Source of the DNA: Bryobacteraceae bacterium
GTDB taxonomy: Bacteria > Acidobacteriota > Terriglobia > Bryobacterales > Bryobacteraceae
Reading direction: 5' to 3'
NCBI GenBank assembly: GCA_026129905.1
Contig: JAHCHE010000015.1
Span: forward strand, 153,806 to 217,805
Length of the DNA stretch: 64,000 nt
The position numbers were made by a program, and so were the translations under genes. The notes below the pieces were generated by a model. The model saw only the letters and a list, made by a program, of their open reading frames with translations. It did not search any database and was not told the DNA's origin. Positions within the stretch are counted from its first letter, which is position 1. Each line of letters opens with the position of its first letter. Shown in pieces: positions 30,030 to 39,618 of this stretch.

Positions 30030-32004
30030 ACCAGGCGACCGTCCGCTCGGCGGCATCCACGCGGTGCTTCGGTTCGCCGAAGCCGTGACCTTCTCGCGGA
30101 TAGCGCACCAGCGCCGCCTCGATGCCCCGCTGCCGCAGGGCCGTGTACATCTCCTCGCCCTGCGTGATGTGGACCTCGTTGTCGTTCTCCCCGTGGAGGA
30201 ACAGCGTCGGCGTCGCGACCTTGACCACGTGCGCCAGCGGCGACCACTTCCATAACGTCGCGAAATTGTCGTCCGCCCACGGGAACCCGTTGAACTCGGC
30301 GTGGACCAGGTCCTGGTACAGCGACGTGGCGTAGAAGCTGATCAGGTTCGACAGGCTCGCCACCGCAACCGCCGCCTTGAACCGCTGCGTTTGCGTGATC
30401 ACCCAGTTGGTCATGAACCCGCCGTAGCTCCCACCGGTGACGAACAGCCGTTCGGGATCGATCTCCGGATGCGTGGCCAGCGCGTGGTCCACGCCGGCCA
30501 TCAGGTCCTTGTAGTCGCCGCCGCCCCAGTCGTTCACGCAGCCGTCGGAAAACTTCTGCCCGTAGCCGGAACTGCCGCGCGGATTGATCGCCAGCACCGC
30601 GTAGCCGCCGGCGGCGAAGAACTGGAACTGCTGGCTGAAGGAATAGCCGTAGGCGCCGTGCGGACCGCCATGGATGGTCAGAATCAGCGGCGCGCGCCCG
30701 GTGGCGCCTTGCGCCGGGTACAGCCAGCCTTCGATCGGGGTCCCGTCGAAACTGCGGAACGAAAGCGCCTCGGGTTTCGACAACCGGCGCTCGGATGCGA
30801 ACGGCTCGTTCACGCGGGTCAACTGCCGCGGCTCGCTCGAGCCGCCGGCGAGATGGAACAGCTCGGCCGGCTTGTCCGGTGCGTTCATGGTGAACGCGAG
30901 CGATCCGTCCCCCGCGGCGGCAAGCGCTCCGGCCTGCGCGCCCCGGCCGATCTCGCAAGAGGTCGCCCCGGCATCGAGAGTCGTCGAGCAGATGAGATTG
31001 CTCCCGCGATCGCCGGCGATGTACAGGATGCGCTTTCCATCGGCCGACCACTGTACGGCGCTGGTCCGGCGGTCAAGATCGGCGTTCAGTTCGCGCGCCT
31101 GGCCTCCGCCGTAGGGAATCGCCCAAGCGTGCGCGTCCTCGGCCACGCTGTCGATGGTGGTGAGATCGCGCTTCGTCGCCGAGTACGCGATCCAGGCGCC
31201 GTCCGGCGACACGCGCGGCTCCATCTCCACCCCCGGCGTGCTGGTGATGCGGCGGATGTCGCCGGAGTTCACGTCCACGGCGAAGATGTCGTAGTTCAGC
31301 TTCGCGTCCGGATCGGGCTCGCGATTGGAGAGGAACACGATCTCGCGTCCGTCGCCGCCCCAGTCGATGGAGTGCTCGTCGTAATCGCCGCTGGTGAGCT
31401 GGCGCGGCCGTCCTCCACCCGCCGGCGCGACGTAGATGTGCGCGCGGCGATTGTCGGAAAGTGCGGTGAGCGTCTTGTAGAGAATGCGCGTGATGACGAT
31501 GGGATCCTGCGGCGGCGGGTCCGGCTCCAGCGTGCCCGCGAAGGCGATCCACTTTCCGTCGGGCGACCACGCCAGCGCGTTGCCCGCCCGCGCCAGGTAG
31601 GCGTTCGGCCGGCGATAGTCGCAGACGCGCGTCAGCTTTCCCGAGCGCGGATCGAGCGTGAAGATGCCCCGCTCCCCGTCGCGTGACGCGATGAACGCGA
31701 TGCGGCGGCCATCGGGCGACCAGCGCACGCTCGACGCGCCTTCCAGCGCTCCCTTCACCGGCGCGGGTTCGCCTCCGGAAACCACCACCCGCATCAGGCG
31801 GTTGACGGTACGGTTCGCCGCAAGGTCCGACGCGCCCACGGAGAACACGATGGTCTTGCCGTCGGGCGACGGCTGGACTTCGCCTATCGTCCGGACCGCA
31901 ACGATGTCGGCGGCCGTGAACGGCTTCTCCGCCGTCAGGGCCGCGAACGCCCCGCCCCACAACAGCGCTAACACGCGCGCGGCGCGCCGCCGGCTTGCCA
32001 TCAC
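30007..32004 (-). CDS. exported S9 family peptidase (acylaminoacyl-peptidase type)
   Basis: A 665-residue serine peptidase with an N-terminal signal-like segment (ARVLALLWGGAFAALTA). A WD40-like TolB-type beta propeller occupies residues ~35-390 and an alpha/beta-hydrolase domain ~400-665. The catalytic triad is visible: Ser in FVTGGSYGGFMTN, Asp in LFLHGENDNEVH, and His in REGHGFGEP. The start is GTG 32004 or ATG 32001, both after AGGAGGAG. It follows the CRTAC1-like gene by 3 bases, so the three minus-strand genes form one operon. It probably degrades peptides in the periplasm. Confidence 0.92.
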   Translation of the reverse strand: MMASRRRAARVLALLWGGAFAALTAEKPFTAADIVAVRTIGEVQPSPDGKTIVFSVGASDLAANRTVNRLMRVVVSGGEPAPVKGALEGASSVRWSPDGRRIAFIASRDGERGIFTLDPRSGKLTRVCDYRRPNAYLARAGNALAWSPDGKWIAFAGTLEPDPPPQDPIVITRILYKTLTALSDNRRAHIYVAPAGGGRPRQLTSGDYDEHSIDWGGDGREIVFLSNREPDPDAKLNYDIFAVDVNSGDIRRITSTPGVEMEPRVSPDGAWIAYSATKRDLTTIDSVAEDAHAWAIPYGGGQARELNADLDRRTSAVQWSADGKRILYIAGDRGSNLICSTTLDAGATSCEIGRGAQAGALAAAGDGSLAFTMNAPDKPAELFHLAGGSSEPRQLTRVNEPFASERRLSKPEALSFRSFDGTPIEGWLYPAQGATGRAPLILTIHGGPHGAYGYSFSQQFQFFAAGGYAVLAINPRGSSGYGQKFSDGCVNDWGGGDYKDLMAGVDHALATHPEIDPERLFVTGGSYGGFMTNWVITQTQRFKAAVAVASLSNLISFYATSLYQDLVHAEFNGFPWADDNFATLWKWSPLAHVVKVATPTLFLHGENDNEVHITQGEEMYTALRQRGIEAALVRYPREGHGFGEPKHRVDAAERTVAWFNRWAAK

Positions 32005-32007
32005 GTT

Positions 32008-33834
32008 CTACTCCTCCTGCACTTTCAGTATTCGATTGGCCTCGACGTCCCTCAGAACCTGGCGCTTTCCGCTGGGCCAGAGCAGTTCGATCTCACGCGC
32101 CTTCCGGTCGCGGCCTAATCCGAAGTGCGCCCGCCGGTCGGACGAACTGGCGTAACCGACGCAGGTGGTCACGTGGTTGTACTGGACCAGCCCGGATTCG
32201 GAGGTCACCTTGATCCGGGTCCCGATACCGTCGCGGTTGCTCGCGGACCCCTCCAGGTGGAGCGCGATCCAGTTGTGCTCGCGGGTGGAGACGTTCATGA
32301 GGATCTCGGCCTTCCCGCCGATCACCGACACCACCGCGTCCACGCGGCCGTCGTTGTCCAGGTCTCCGAACGCCGCGCCATGATGAGCCGCCGCCGACTC
32401 CAGCGTGAAGCCGGCCTGCTCACTCACCGTCCTGAACCGCCCGCCGCCCAGGTTTTGCCAGACCGAGTTCGGCAGCTTGTATCGCTCATGCCGGTACTGT
32501 TCGATGTTCTCGCTGACGTGGCAGCCGGCGGTGAAGATGTCCTTGAAGCCGTCGTTGTCGAAGTCGAAGATGCCGTTGCCCCAGCCGCTGGTGGTGAGCG
32601 AACTGGTCCCGATGCCGGAGCGGTAGGTGGCGTCGTTGAAGTAGCCGTGCTTGCTGTTGAGGAACAACGGAAAGGTCTCGCTGGCCAGCGCCGAGATGCT
32701 GACGTCGGGAAGACCGTCGTTGTTCACGTCCCGGAAGTCGACGCCCATGCTCGAGATCGGAATGCCGTCTTCGCCGAACGCGACGCCCGCCTCCACGCCG
32801 ACCTCGGAGAAGCGCGCGCCGCGCTCGTTGCGGAACAGGAAGTTCCGCTCCGTGTCGTTGCCCACGAAGATGTCCATGTAGCCGTCGTTGTCGTAGTCGG
32901 CCACGGCCATCCCCATTCCCTTGCCGATGTGTTCCGCGATGCCGGTTGACGCCGATACGTCGGTGAACTTTCCGTTACCGTCGTTGCGGTAGAGGATGTT
33001 CGGGAGGCCGGTGTACATCACCGGCGAGCACGACAGCCGCTTGCCGGGATCGCCGCAGAGCCGGTTGTTGGCCACCGACCAGTCGATGTAGTTCACCACG
33101 AACAGGTCGAGGTCGCCGTCGTTGTCGTAATCGAGCCACGCGCCGCCGATCGACCAGGCCTTCTTGCCCGACGCCAGGCGCCCTCCGACGCCGGCGGCCT
33201 CGGTCACGTCCGTGAAGGTCCCATCGCGGTTGTTGCGGTACAGCGTGTTCACGTTCACGCCGGCGACGTAGAGGTCCGGGTAGCCGTCGTTGTCGTAGTC
33301 GCCCGCCGTGGCGCCGATGCTGTAGCCGGCACCCGCCACGCCCGCCTTGGCCGTGACGTCGGTGAACGCGCCGTCCCCGTTGTTCCGGTACAGGCGGTTG
33401 TGGAACGAGGCGTCCTTCTTCGCGAGGCTCGGGATCGCGGCGCCGTTGGTGAAGAAAATGTCCAGGAAGCCGTCCTGGTCGTAGTCCAGAAGCGAGAGGC
33501 CGCCCAGCATCGAGTCGATGATCGGCTTGTCCTCGGTAGTGCCATTGTTCAGGACGAACTCGACTCCCGATCCGGGCTGCTGGTTTTCGAACCGTATCTG
33601 GCCCGGATTCGCGGCCGGTCCCCGCGCCTCCTCTTCGACAGCGGGCGGCGGCGCGGTGCGAGTCTTCACAACGACGATGGCCGCGGCAACGGCGATGCAG
33701 GCGATGCCGGCGGCGGCAATCCATAGGCGGCGCCGCTTCGAGGCGTGCGGCGCGGCGAGGGCGGCTTCCGCTTTGCCGCGGGCGGCGGCGCGTTTCGCCT
33801 TTCGAGGCGCGGCGACTTTCTTCTTCGACGCCAT
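32008..33834 (-). CDS. CRTAC1-like FG-GAP / ASPIC-UnbV protein, membrane-anchored
   Basis: A 608-residue protein. ATG 33834 is chosen because it follows the upstream stop by 5 bases; the open frame 84 bases further up overlaps that gene. The N-terminus is very basic and Ala/Lys rich (residues 1-35), followed by one membrane helix (WIAAAGIACIAVAAAIVVV), so it is an anchored extracytoplasmic protein. The body holds about seven FG-GAP/VCBS calcium-binding blades with motifs such as DYDNDGYPDLYVAG. The C-terminal ASPIC/UnbV domain begins near RDGIGTRIKVTSESG. It is a tandem paralogue of the next gene. Function is probably carbohydrate or protein binding; not proven. Confidence 0.88.
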   Translation of the reverse strand: MASKKKVAAPRKAKRAAARGKAEAALAAPHASKRRRLWIAAAGIACIAVAAAIVVVKTRTAPPPAVEEEARGPAANPGQIRFENQQPGSGVEFVLNNGTTEDKPIIDSMLGGLSLLDYDQDGFLDIFFTNGAAIPSLAKKDASFHNRLYRNNGDGAFTDVTAKAGVAGAGYSIGATAGDYDNDGYPDLYVAGVNVNTLYRNNRDGTFTDVTEAAGVGGRLASGKKAWSIGGAWLDYDNDGDLDLFVVNYIDWSVANNRLCGDPGKRLSCSPVMYTGLPNILYRNDGNGKFTDVSASTGIAEHIGKGMGMAVADYDNDGYMDIFVGNDTERNFLFRNERGARFSEVGVEAGVAFGEDGIPISSMGVDFRDVNNDGLPDVSISALASETFPLFLNSKHGYFNDATYRSGIGTSSLTTSGWGNGIFDFDNDGFKDIFTAGCHVSENIEQYRHERYKLPNSVWQNLGGGRFRTVSEQAGFTLESAAAHHGAAFGDLDNDGRVDAVVSVIGGKAEILMNVSTREHNWIALHLEGSASNRDGIGTRIKVTSESGLVQYNHVTTCVGYASSSDRRAHFGLGRDRKAREIELLWPSGKRQVLRDVEANRILKVQEE

Positions 33835-33839
33835 GCTGG

Positions 33840-35498
33840 TTACTTCGCCGGCTCTTTCACTTCCACCACGCGATCGCCCTTTACCTGGGTCAGGCGCTGG
33901 ACGATGCCCGACGGCCACCGGATCTCGATCTCGTCGGCGACCGCGGCCGCGCCGAGACCGAAATGTACCGGGCCGGCGCTGGAGGAAGCGTAGCCCACGG
34001 CGGTGGTTACGTGGTTATACTGCACCCGCTGCCGGGCGGTCAATCGAATCCGCGCGCCGATCCCGTCGCGGTTGCTTTTCGAGCCGGTCAGTTTCAGCGC
34101 CAGCCAGTGACGATTGCCCGGACTCTCGTTCAGCCAGATCTCCGCCGGGGCGCTCAGCGCCGACACGACGATGTCCACGCGGCCATCGTTGTTGAGATCG
34201 CCGTGGGCGCTGCCGCGGTGGCGCCGGCGCGGCTCGGAGGCGAAGCCGGCTTCCCCGGTCAGCGCCTGCATGCGGATGCCGCCCAGGTTCCGGAACACGG
34301 TGTTGTGCTGAGCGATCTCCAGCCGTCCTTCCATATTGGGCGACTGGACGTGTCCTCGCGAGACGAAGATATCCTTCCAGCCGTCGTTGTCGAAGTCGTA
34401 GATCGCCGGGCTGTAGCCGGCCATCGCCTGGCTGAGCCGCGTCAGGCCGCTGGCCGCCGTCACCTCGTCGAAATAGCCCTTGCCCGAATTACGGAACAGC
34501 GGAAAGGTCTCGTTGTCCAGGGCGACGAACACGATGTCCGGAAGCCCGTCGTTGTCCAGGTCGCGGAAGTCCGAACCCATGCCCGACACGTCCCGCCCGT
34601 GCTCGGGGTACGCCACCACCGCCTCGAACGCGACTTCACGAAACCGGCCGTTTCCCAGGTTGTGAAAGAGGAAATTGGCGATCTTGTCGTTGGTGACGAA
34701 GATGTCGACGAGCCCGTCGAGGTCGTGATCCGCGATCGCGGCGCCCATCCCCTTGCCCGGATGCGCGCGAATGCCGGAGGCTGCGGAGGCGTCGGTGAAG
34801 GTTCCATCTCCGTTGCCCAGGAAGAGCCGGTTCGGCGTGCCTTTGAAGTACTTCGGGTGGCAGTAGTCGCGCTTGCCGTTTTGCAGGCACTCCGGCTCTT
34901 TCTCCGGCGACCAGCTCAGGTAATTGGTGACGAACAGGTCGAGATGGCCGTCGTTGTTGGCGTCGAGCCAGGCGCCGCCCACGGACCAGAGCGGGCCGTA
35001 CTCGGGGTCCGGCTTGTCCAGACCAGCCTGGGCCGTCACATCGTTGAACGTACCGTCCCCATTGTTCCGATACAGCGCGCTGCGGTGAACGCCGCCCACG
35101 AACAGATCCAGGTCGCCATCGTTATCGTAGTCGGCCACGGCGACGCCGGTGTCGTAGCCCGTTCCCGCCAGGCCGGCGCGCTCGGTGACGTCGGTGAAGT
35201 TCCCCCTCCCGTCGTTGGCCAGCAGCCGGTTCCAATATTTCGGGGACGACTTCTTGAAGCCCGGCATTTCCGCCCCGTTGGCGAAGAAGATGTCCAGGTC
35301 GCCGTCGTTGTCGTAGTCGAACACGGCGACGCCGCCGGCCATGGTTTCCGGCGCGTACTTCATCTCGGTTTCGCAGTTCTCCAGCAAAAAGCCGGTCCGG
35401 CGGCACGAGAACCGGATGGGACTCCCCGGCGCTTCGTCTTCGGGCCAGGCGAGCAGCGCGATCGCAGTGAACAGCACGGCAGCGGCGGCGGCTCGCAT
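33840..35498 (-). CDS. CRTAC1-like FG-GAP / ASPIC-UnbV protein, secreted
   Basis: A 552-residue protein with signal peptide MRAAAAAVLFTAIALLAWP. It contains a predicted beta propeller of about seven FG-GAP/VCBS repeats (DYDNDGDLDIFFANG, DYDNDGDLDLFVGG and others) and ends with an ASPIC/UnbV domain (NRDGIGARIRLTARQRVQ). It is the first gene of the minus-strand operon and a close paralogue of its downstream neighbour, with the same domain order but a signal peptide in place of the basic anchor. The 124-base gap to the divergent PaaK-like gene contains a perfect palindrome, CGCCGG-AA-CCGGCG, at 35540-35553. Confidence 0.88.
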   Translation of the reverse strand: MRAAAAAVLFTAIALLAWPEDEAPGSPIRFSCRRTGFLLENCETEMKYAPETMAGGVAVFDYDNDGDLDIFFANGAEMPGFKKSSPKYWNRLLANDGRGNFTDVTERAGLAGTGYDTGVAVADYDNDGDLDLFVGGVHRSALYRNNGDGTFNDVTAQAGLDKPDPEYGPLWSVGGAWLDANNDGHLDLFVTNYLSWSPEKEPECLQNGKRDYCHPKYFKGTPNRLFLGNGDGTFTDASAASGIRAHPGKGMGAAIADHDLDGLVDIFVTNDKIANFLFHNLGNGRFREVAFEAVVAYPEHGRDVSGMGSDFRDLDNDGLPDIVFVALDNETFPLFRNSGKGYFDEVTAASGLTRLSQAMAGYSPAIYDFDNDGWKDIFVSRGHVQSPNMEGRLEIAQHNTVFRNLGGIRMQALTGEAGFASEPRRRHRGSAHGDLNNDGRVDIVVSALSAPAEIWLNESPGNRHWLALKLTGSKSNRDGIGARIRLTARQRVQYNHVTTAVGYASSSAGPVHFGLGAAAVADEIEIRWPSGIVQRLTQVKGDRVVEVKEPAK

Positions 35499-35622
35499 CT
35501 TCGGTTACCTCTCAAGACTACCAGCGCCGCAGTCGAGGTCGCCGGAACCGGCGGTCTTTCTCAGGGATCGAGAGGCGAAGGCGCAAAGGAGACGCGGAAA
35601 GCGCCTGTGCTAGAGTGGGCGC

Positions 35623-37197
35623 GTGTTTGCGTGGTCCGAACTCCGGGGCTTGTTGAGACTGGCCACTGGCTTGCCTCGTTTTCTGGCCTCCCCGATTTCG
35701 CCGGACCAGGCCATAGCGGCGATTCGCGACCGGGTGGCCAGGCGAGAGGATCGGTTCCTGCGCAAAATCGAGCAGGCCGTCTTTCGGCATCCGGAGAGCC
35801 CCTATCTCCGCCTGATGGAGGCCGCCGGATGCGACCTCGACGACGTGCGGCGCCTGGTGCGCGAGGATGGCGTCGAGGCGGCGCTCGAAAGGCTGGCGCG
35901 AGCGGGGGTCTATATCACCTGGGACGAATTCAAGGGGCGCGTCCCGGTGCGGCGAGGCGGCCGCGAGTGGCGTTTCCATGAACGCGATTTCGACAACCCA
36001 GCGGCCCGCGAGTACTTCCGTTCCTCAACCAGCGGCAGTTCCGGAACCCCCGTGCGGACGCGGATGGATCTCGATGAACTCGAGGAGGCCGCCCCGAACT
36101 GGGCCGCCTGGTTTCAGGCGCACCTCTGGATGGGGCGGCCGTTGGTGTTCTGGACGCCCGGACACACCGGCCTCGCCAGCCGGTACCTGCGGTGCGCCAA
36201 GTTCGGGATGCCGTACCGGAAGTGGTTCGTGACCATGGAAGTGAAAGCGCTCGAAGATCGCGTTCGATCGTCGGCCGTGCACTACCTGGCGCGCCGCGCC
36301 GCCGGTCTTTCCAGGCCCGAACCGGCGCCCGTGAACGATCCGGGCCGCGTCGCCGGCTACCTTCTGGAACTCCTCGCCGCCGGTGAACGGCCCCTCGTCA
36401 ATACCGCCCCGAGCGCCGCGGCGCGTCTGTCGCTCGCCATGCTGGACCGGGGTCAACGCCTCGACGGCGTAACATTTCTCCTGGGCGCCGAACCCGTAAC
36501 GCCCGCGCGTAAGGCGACCATCGAACACTCCGGAGCGGCCGCCGTTCCCACCTATGGAACCTCGGAAGGAGGCTGGATCGGCGCGCAATTTCCCGGCGCC
36601 GCCATGGCCGACGAAGTGCACATCTTCCGCGACGCCTACGCCGTCATCGCGCGCGAGGAGAGCGAGCCTGACGCCGGCGCGCCGGAAGACGGTCCGAGCC
36701 CGGTCCTGTTCACGAATCTCCGCGCCGCGAGTCCCAAGGTGCTCCTCAACGCGGAACTCGGCGATTCCGCGGTGATCGCGCGAGGCGCAACCGGCGCCGC
36801 CGCCGAACTTGGATACGACGTCCGGATGCATACGATCCGGAGCTTTCGTAAGATCACCGCCTGGGGAGTAACGTTGGCGCTGGGCGATCTGTACAGCGTG
36901 ATCGAGGAGACGCTGCCGCGGGAGTTCGGCGGCGGCGTGGCCGACTACCAGTTGCTCGAAGACCAGGACGAACGAGGGATATCGGCGCTCTGCCTGCTGA
37001 TCAGTCCCGAAGTGGGACCCATCCCCGAGGCCCGGGTACGGGAAACCTTCTTCCGGGAACTGGCCAGGAAAAGGCCCTACTACCGCTTCATGACGGCCCT
37101 GTTGGACCAAGCCGGCGCCTTGCGCATCGAGCGCCGGCGTCCGGCGGCGACCTCGCGCGACAAACTGCTGCCCGTCGTTCCTCACCGCGCCGCCTGA
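35623..37197 (+). CDS. PaaK-like adenylate-forming enzyme
   Basis: A 524-residue protein distantly like phenylacetate-CoA ligase and other ANL adenylating enzymes. The phosphate-binding loop reads FRSSTSGSSGTPVRT near residue 140; later motifs are PTYGTSEGG and a region near LALGDLYSVIEE. No partner thiolation or condensation domain is seen, and the gene stands alone, so the acid substrate is unknown. The GTG start has only a weak ribosome-binding site; a TAGAGT at 35611-35616 would place the transcript start almost on the start codon, so a leaderless mRNA is possible. Activity as a ligase is inferred from the loop only. Confidence 0.7.
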   Translation: MFAWSELRGLLRLATGLPRFLASPISPDQAIAAIRDRVARREDRFLRKIEQAVFRHPESPYLRLMEAAGCDLDDVRRLVREDGVEAALERLARAGVYITWDEFKGRVPVRRGGREWRFHERDFDNPAAREYFRSSTSGSSGTPVRTRMDLDELEEAAPNWAAWFQAHLWMGRPLVFWTPGHTGLASRYLRCAKFGMPYRKWFVTMEVKALEDRVRSSAVHYLARRAAGLSRPEPAPVNDPGRVAGYLLELLAAGERPLVNTAPSAAARLSLAMLDRGQRLDGVTFLLGAEPVTPARKATIEHSGAAAVPTYGTSEGGWIGAQFPGAAMADEVHIFRDAYAVIAREESEPDAGAPEDGPSPVLFTNLRAASPKVLLNAELGDSAVIARGATGAAAELGYDVRMHTIRSFRKITAWGVTLALGDLYSVIEETLPREFGGGVADYQLLEDQDERGISALCLLISPEVGPIPEARVRETFFRELARKRPYYRFMTALLDQAGALRIERRRPAATSRDKLLPVVPHRAA

Positions 37198-37248
37198 GCC
37201 GATAGCGAGAAGCTGCTCAGCTCTCTGGGTGCTCTCTGGGGTTTGCGC

Positions 37249-37276
37249 TTGCGTTCGAGGAGATTCCGTCTATAAT
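37249..37276 (+). promoter_or_regulatory. promoter for the DUF5602-like gene
   Basis: TTGCGT at 37249-37254 and a perfect TATAAT at 37271-37276, 16 bases apart. This would give a 5' untranslated region of about 130 bases before the ATG at 37414. No recognisable riboswitch is seen in that leader. Confidence 0.5.
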
Positions 37277-37413
37277 CATGATTATCGCAACTGGTCATGT
37301 GCCGGCCCGGCTGCTGGGATTGCGCCAGGCCGCTTCGAAGCCGGAGCATCAACCCGGGCCCACAGAATCGAACCGAGACCCACGGCTGGTTGCTGAGAGT
37401 AGAGGGGAGAAAT

Positions 37414-38406
37414 ATGACAACGCCCACGAGGCTCATTGGTTTCCTGACCGCTTCCGTGATATTGTTGCCGGCCCTGCAACCGTCGTTGATCGCCCAGACC
37501 GGGGCGACGGAGACGATCGTTGGGGAGGAGAAAGCGATCGGGAATGGCAAAGTACGCACCTGGTTGAAAGTCGATGCGAAGACTCGTGAACCGCGCGTCC
37601 TTGGCGTGACTTTGACTGAAGCCGGCCTGTCCGGCTTGCCCCAGGACGGGGAGCAGGCTCAGCCGGGTTCAGTAAAGCTGAGGTTGATGGACGGGGGGCC
37701 GAACCACACCTTTGAATACGAACTGAAGTTTCCCCCGGAGGCCGAGGAAACGGCTTTCAACCACATGGGCTTCAACTGGAATCCGGAGGGCCACGGGCCG
37801 AAGGGGATCTTCACCAAGGCTCACTTCGACGTGCATTTCTACATGGCGACGCCGGAATACCGTCACCATATTCACGTCGACCTGCAGGATGCCGATCCCA
37901 CTCACCTGAAGACATCCAATCTGGAGCCGCCCAGCGAGTTTTTGCCGCCGGATTATCAACTGGCGCCAAATACCGCGGAGCCGCGGATGGGATCGCACTA
38001 TGCCGACGTCACGTCGGATCAACTCAAGCCCGGGAACTTCGCGAATATTTTCCTGATTGGGGCGCACGGAGGGAGCATTCTCTTCTGGGAGCCCATGATT
38101 ACCAGGGAGTATCTCTTATCCAAACCCAAATCCACCAGTAAGCTCAAACTGCCTGAGTCTTACCCCGTGAGCGGGTACTATCCAACCGCCTACAGCGTTG
38201 TGTACGACTCCAATCGCCGGGAATTCGACATCTCGCTGGACGGACTGACGTTCCGGCTTTCCTCGTATCCCAAGAATGTCTACGGAGTCGAACCCTGTAT
38301 CGATTCGCGGGTAGCTCAGATCATATCGAAGTACAACAAGGTGCCGGACAATCCCGCCACCAGGAATTGCGTAAGCCTGTTGCAGAAGGCGATCTCGGCG
38401 AAATAA
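37414..38406 (+). CDS. exported DUF5602 / TTHB210-like protein
   Basis: A 330-residue protein. ATG 37414 follows AGGGGAG (37402-37408) and begins a signal peptide ending near ALQPSLIAQ. The longer open frame upstream lacks these. The segment around FNHMGFNWNPEGHGPKGIFT with KAHFDVHFYM resembles the TTHB210-like (DUF5602) family, recognised from the Gly/His pattern with moderate confidence. A later histidine pair (YRHHIHVDLQ) could bind metal. Two cysteines near the C-terminus (EPCID and TRNCVS) could form a disulfide. Role unknown. Its AT content is a little higher than that of its neighbours. Confidence 0.65.
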   Translation: MTTPTRLIGFLTASVILLPALQPSLIAQTGATETIVGEEKAIGNGKVRTWLKVDAKTREPRVLGVTLTEAGLSGLPQDGEQAQPGSVKLRLMDGGPNHTFEYELKFPPEAEETAFNHMGFNWNPEGHGPKGIFTKAHFDVHFYMATPEYRHHIHVDLQDADPTHLKTSNLEPPSEFLPPDYQLAPNTAEPRMGSHYADVTSDQLKPGNFANIFLIGAHGGSILFWEPMITREYLLSKPKSTSKLKLPESYPVSGYYPTAYSVVYDSNRREFDISLDGLTFRLSSYPKNVYGVEPCIDSRVAQIISKYNKVPDNPATRNCVSLLQKAISAK

Positions 38407-38408
38407 GG

Positions 38409-38424
38409 GCGCCCGATCGGGCGC
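38409..38424 (+). terminator. short perfect hairpin after the DUF5602-like gene
   Basis: GCGCCC-GATC-GGGCGC forms a 6-bp GC stem with a 4-base loop, starting 3 bases after the stop codon. There is no T-tract, so it may be a weak terminator or an mRNA-stabilising hairpin. Confidence 0.35.
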
Positions 38425-38512
38425 GCCGTTCTGCCGCCGCCGCGGCGCCGCGCCCCCGTCGCGACTCGCGGTTAGGCTGGCTTCGCCGCCATGCTCGGGA
38501 CAGGCGCCCCGC

Positions 38513-38518
38513 TATAAT
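38513..38518 (+). promoter_or_regulatory. -10 element for the ankyrin gene
   Basis: A perfect TATAAT lies 37 bases before the ATG at 38555. No good -35 hexamer is at 16-18 bases, so an activator may be needed or the site may be fortuitous. The gene also has a strong GGAGGAAG ribosome-binding site. Confidence 0.4.
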
Positions 38519-38554
38519 CGACACGACAGGTAAGCTGAAGATCTGGAGGAAGTC

Positions 38555-39586
38555 ATGCGCCAGCATCCCGGCATTCTTATCCTTTTACTTTTGGCCGCCG
38601 CCGCCCTTGCGTTCGATCCGAACGAGGATCTGAAGATCGCCATCGCCGACGGGCAGATCGAGCAGGTCAAGGCGTTGCTGGATCAGGGCGCCGACCCGAA
38701 CACCGTGAATGAGCTGAGGCAAACCTGCCTGATGATCGCCGCGACGATGGGACACGGCGACATCGCCCGGCTGCTGCTGAAACGCGGAGCGGATCCCCGG
38801 CTTGCCGCCGAAGACGGCAGAACCGCCTTGATGTACGCCGCCGAGACTGGCGACGTCGGCTTGGTCGACGCGTTGCTCGACGCCAAGGTGGAGCCGAACG
38901 CCAGAACGGTCGAAGGGCATACGGCGCTGTCGCTCGCCGTCGCCGGCGGACATGCCGGGGCCATTATCCAGTTGCTCAATCGCGGCGCGGATCCCAACAT
39001 GAAGGTGCTCGAAGACGACACGGTCCTGACCCTCGCCATCGACCAGGGCAATATCGAGATTGTCGAGTTCCTGTTGCAGTACCGGGCCGACCCCGACGTC
39101 TCGACGCAGCGCGGGCCGGCGCTGTTGGTAGCGGCGGAGCGAGGCGACCCGATGCTGGTGGACGTTCTGCTGGCCAAAGGCGCCCGCGCCAGCATCGCCG
39201 ACGAGAATGGCAGAACGCCGCTGATGGCCGCCGTCGGCGAGGGCAACGCAAACATCGCCCAGGCCGTCCTTGCCGCCGGCGCAAACGTGAACGCCAGCGA
39301 CAGTTCCGAGCGGACCGCTCTCGCGCACGCCATTGCGGCGCAGCAAACCGAGTGCGCCCAGCTCCTGCTGAGCCACGGCGCGAACCCCAACGTGAAGACG
39401 GATGAGGGGACGCCGCTCACCGACGCCGTGACGCAAGGCAATAGCGAAATGGTGGAAGCGCTGCTGGCCAAAGGCGCCGACATCTCGGCCACGGACAATC
39501 AGGAGCGGACGCCGCTTTCACTTGCGGAGGAGCGCGGGGACTCCCAAATCGTCGAACTGCTCCGCCGCGCCGGCGCGCGCGAATAG
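38555..39586 (+). CDS. exported ankyrin-repeat protein
   Basis: A 343-residue protein with signal peptide MRQHPGILILLLLAAAALAF followed by about nine ankyrin repeats (33 residues each) up to the C-terminus. Repeat cores are clear, for example DEGTPLTDAVTQGNSEMVEA and the recurring pattern LLxxGAxxN. There is nothing outside the repeats, so it is a pure protein-protein interaction solenoid, probably periplasmic. The Shine-Dalgarno GGAGGAAG lies a few bases before ATG 38555. No partner can be named. Confidence 0.92.
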   Translation: MRQHPGILILLLLAAAALAFDPNEDLKIAIADGQIEQVKALLDQGADPNTVNELRQTCLMIAATMGHGDIARLLLKRGADPRLAAEDGRTALMYAAETGDVGLVDALLDAKVEPNARTVEGHTALSLAVAGGHAGAIIQLLNRGADPNMKVLEDDTVLTLAIDQGNIEIVEFLLQYRADPDVSTQRGPALLVAAERGDPMLVDVLLAKGARASIADENGRTPLMAAVGEGNANIAQAVLAAGANVNASDSSERTALAHAIAAQQTECAQLLLSHGANPNVKTDEGTPLTDAVTQGNSEMVEALLAKGADISATDNQERTPLSLAEERGDSQIVELLRRAGARE

Positions 39587-39618
39587 CCGAGACCGGCAAG
39601 GGTTACATCCGCGGTCCG

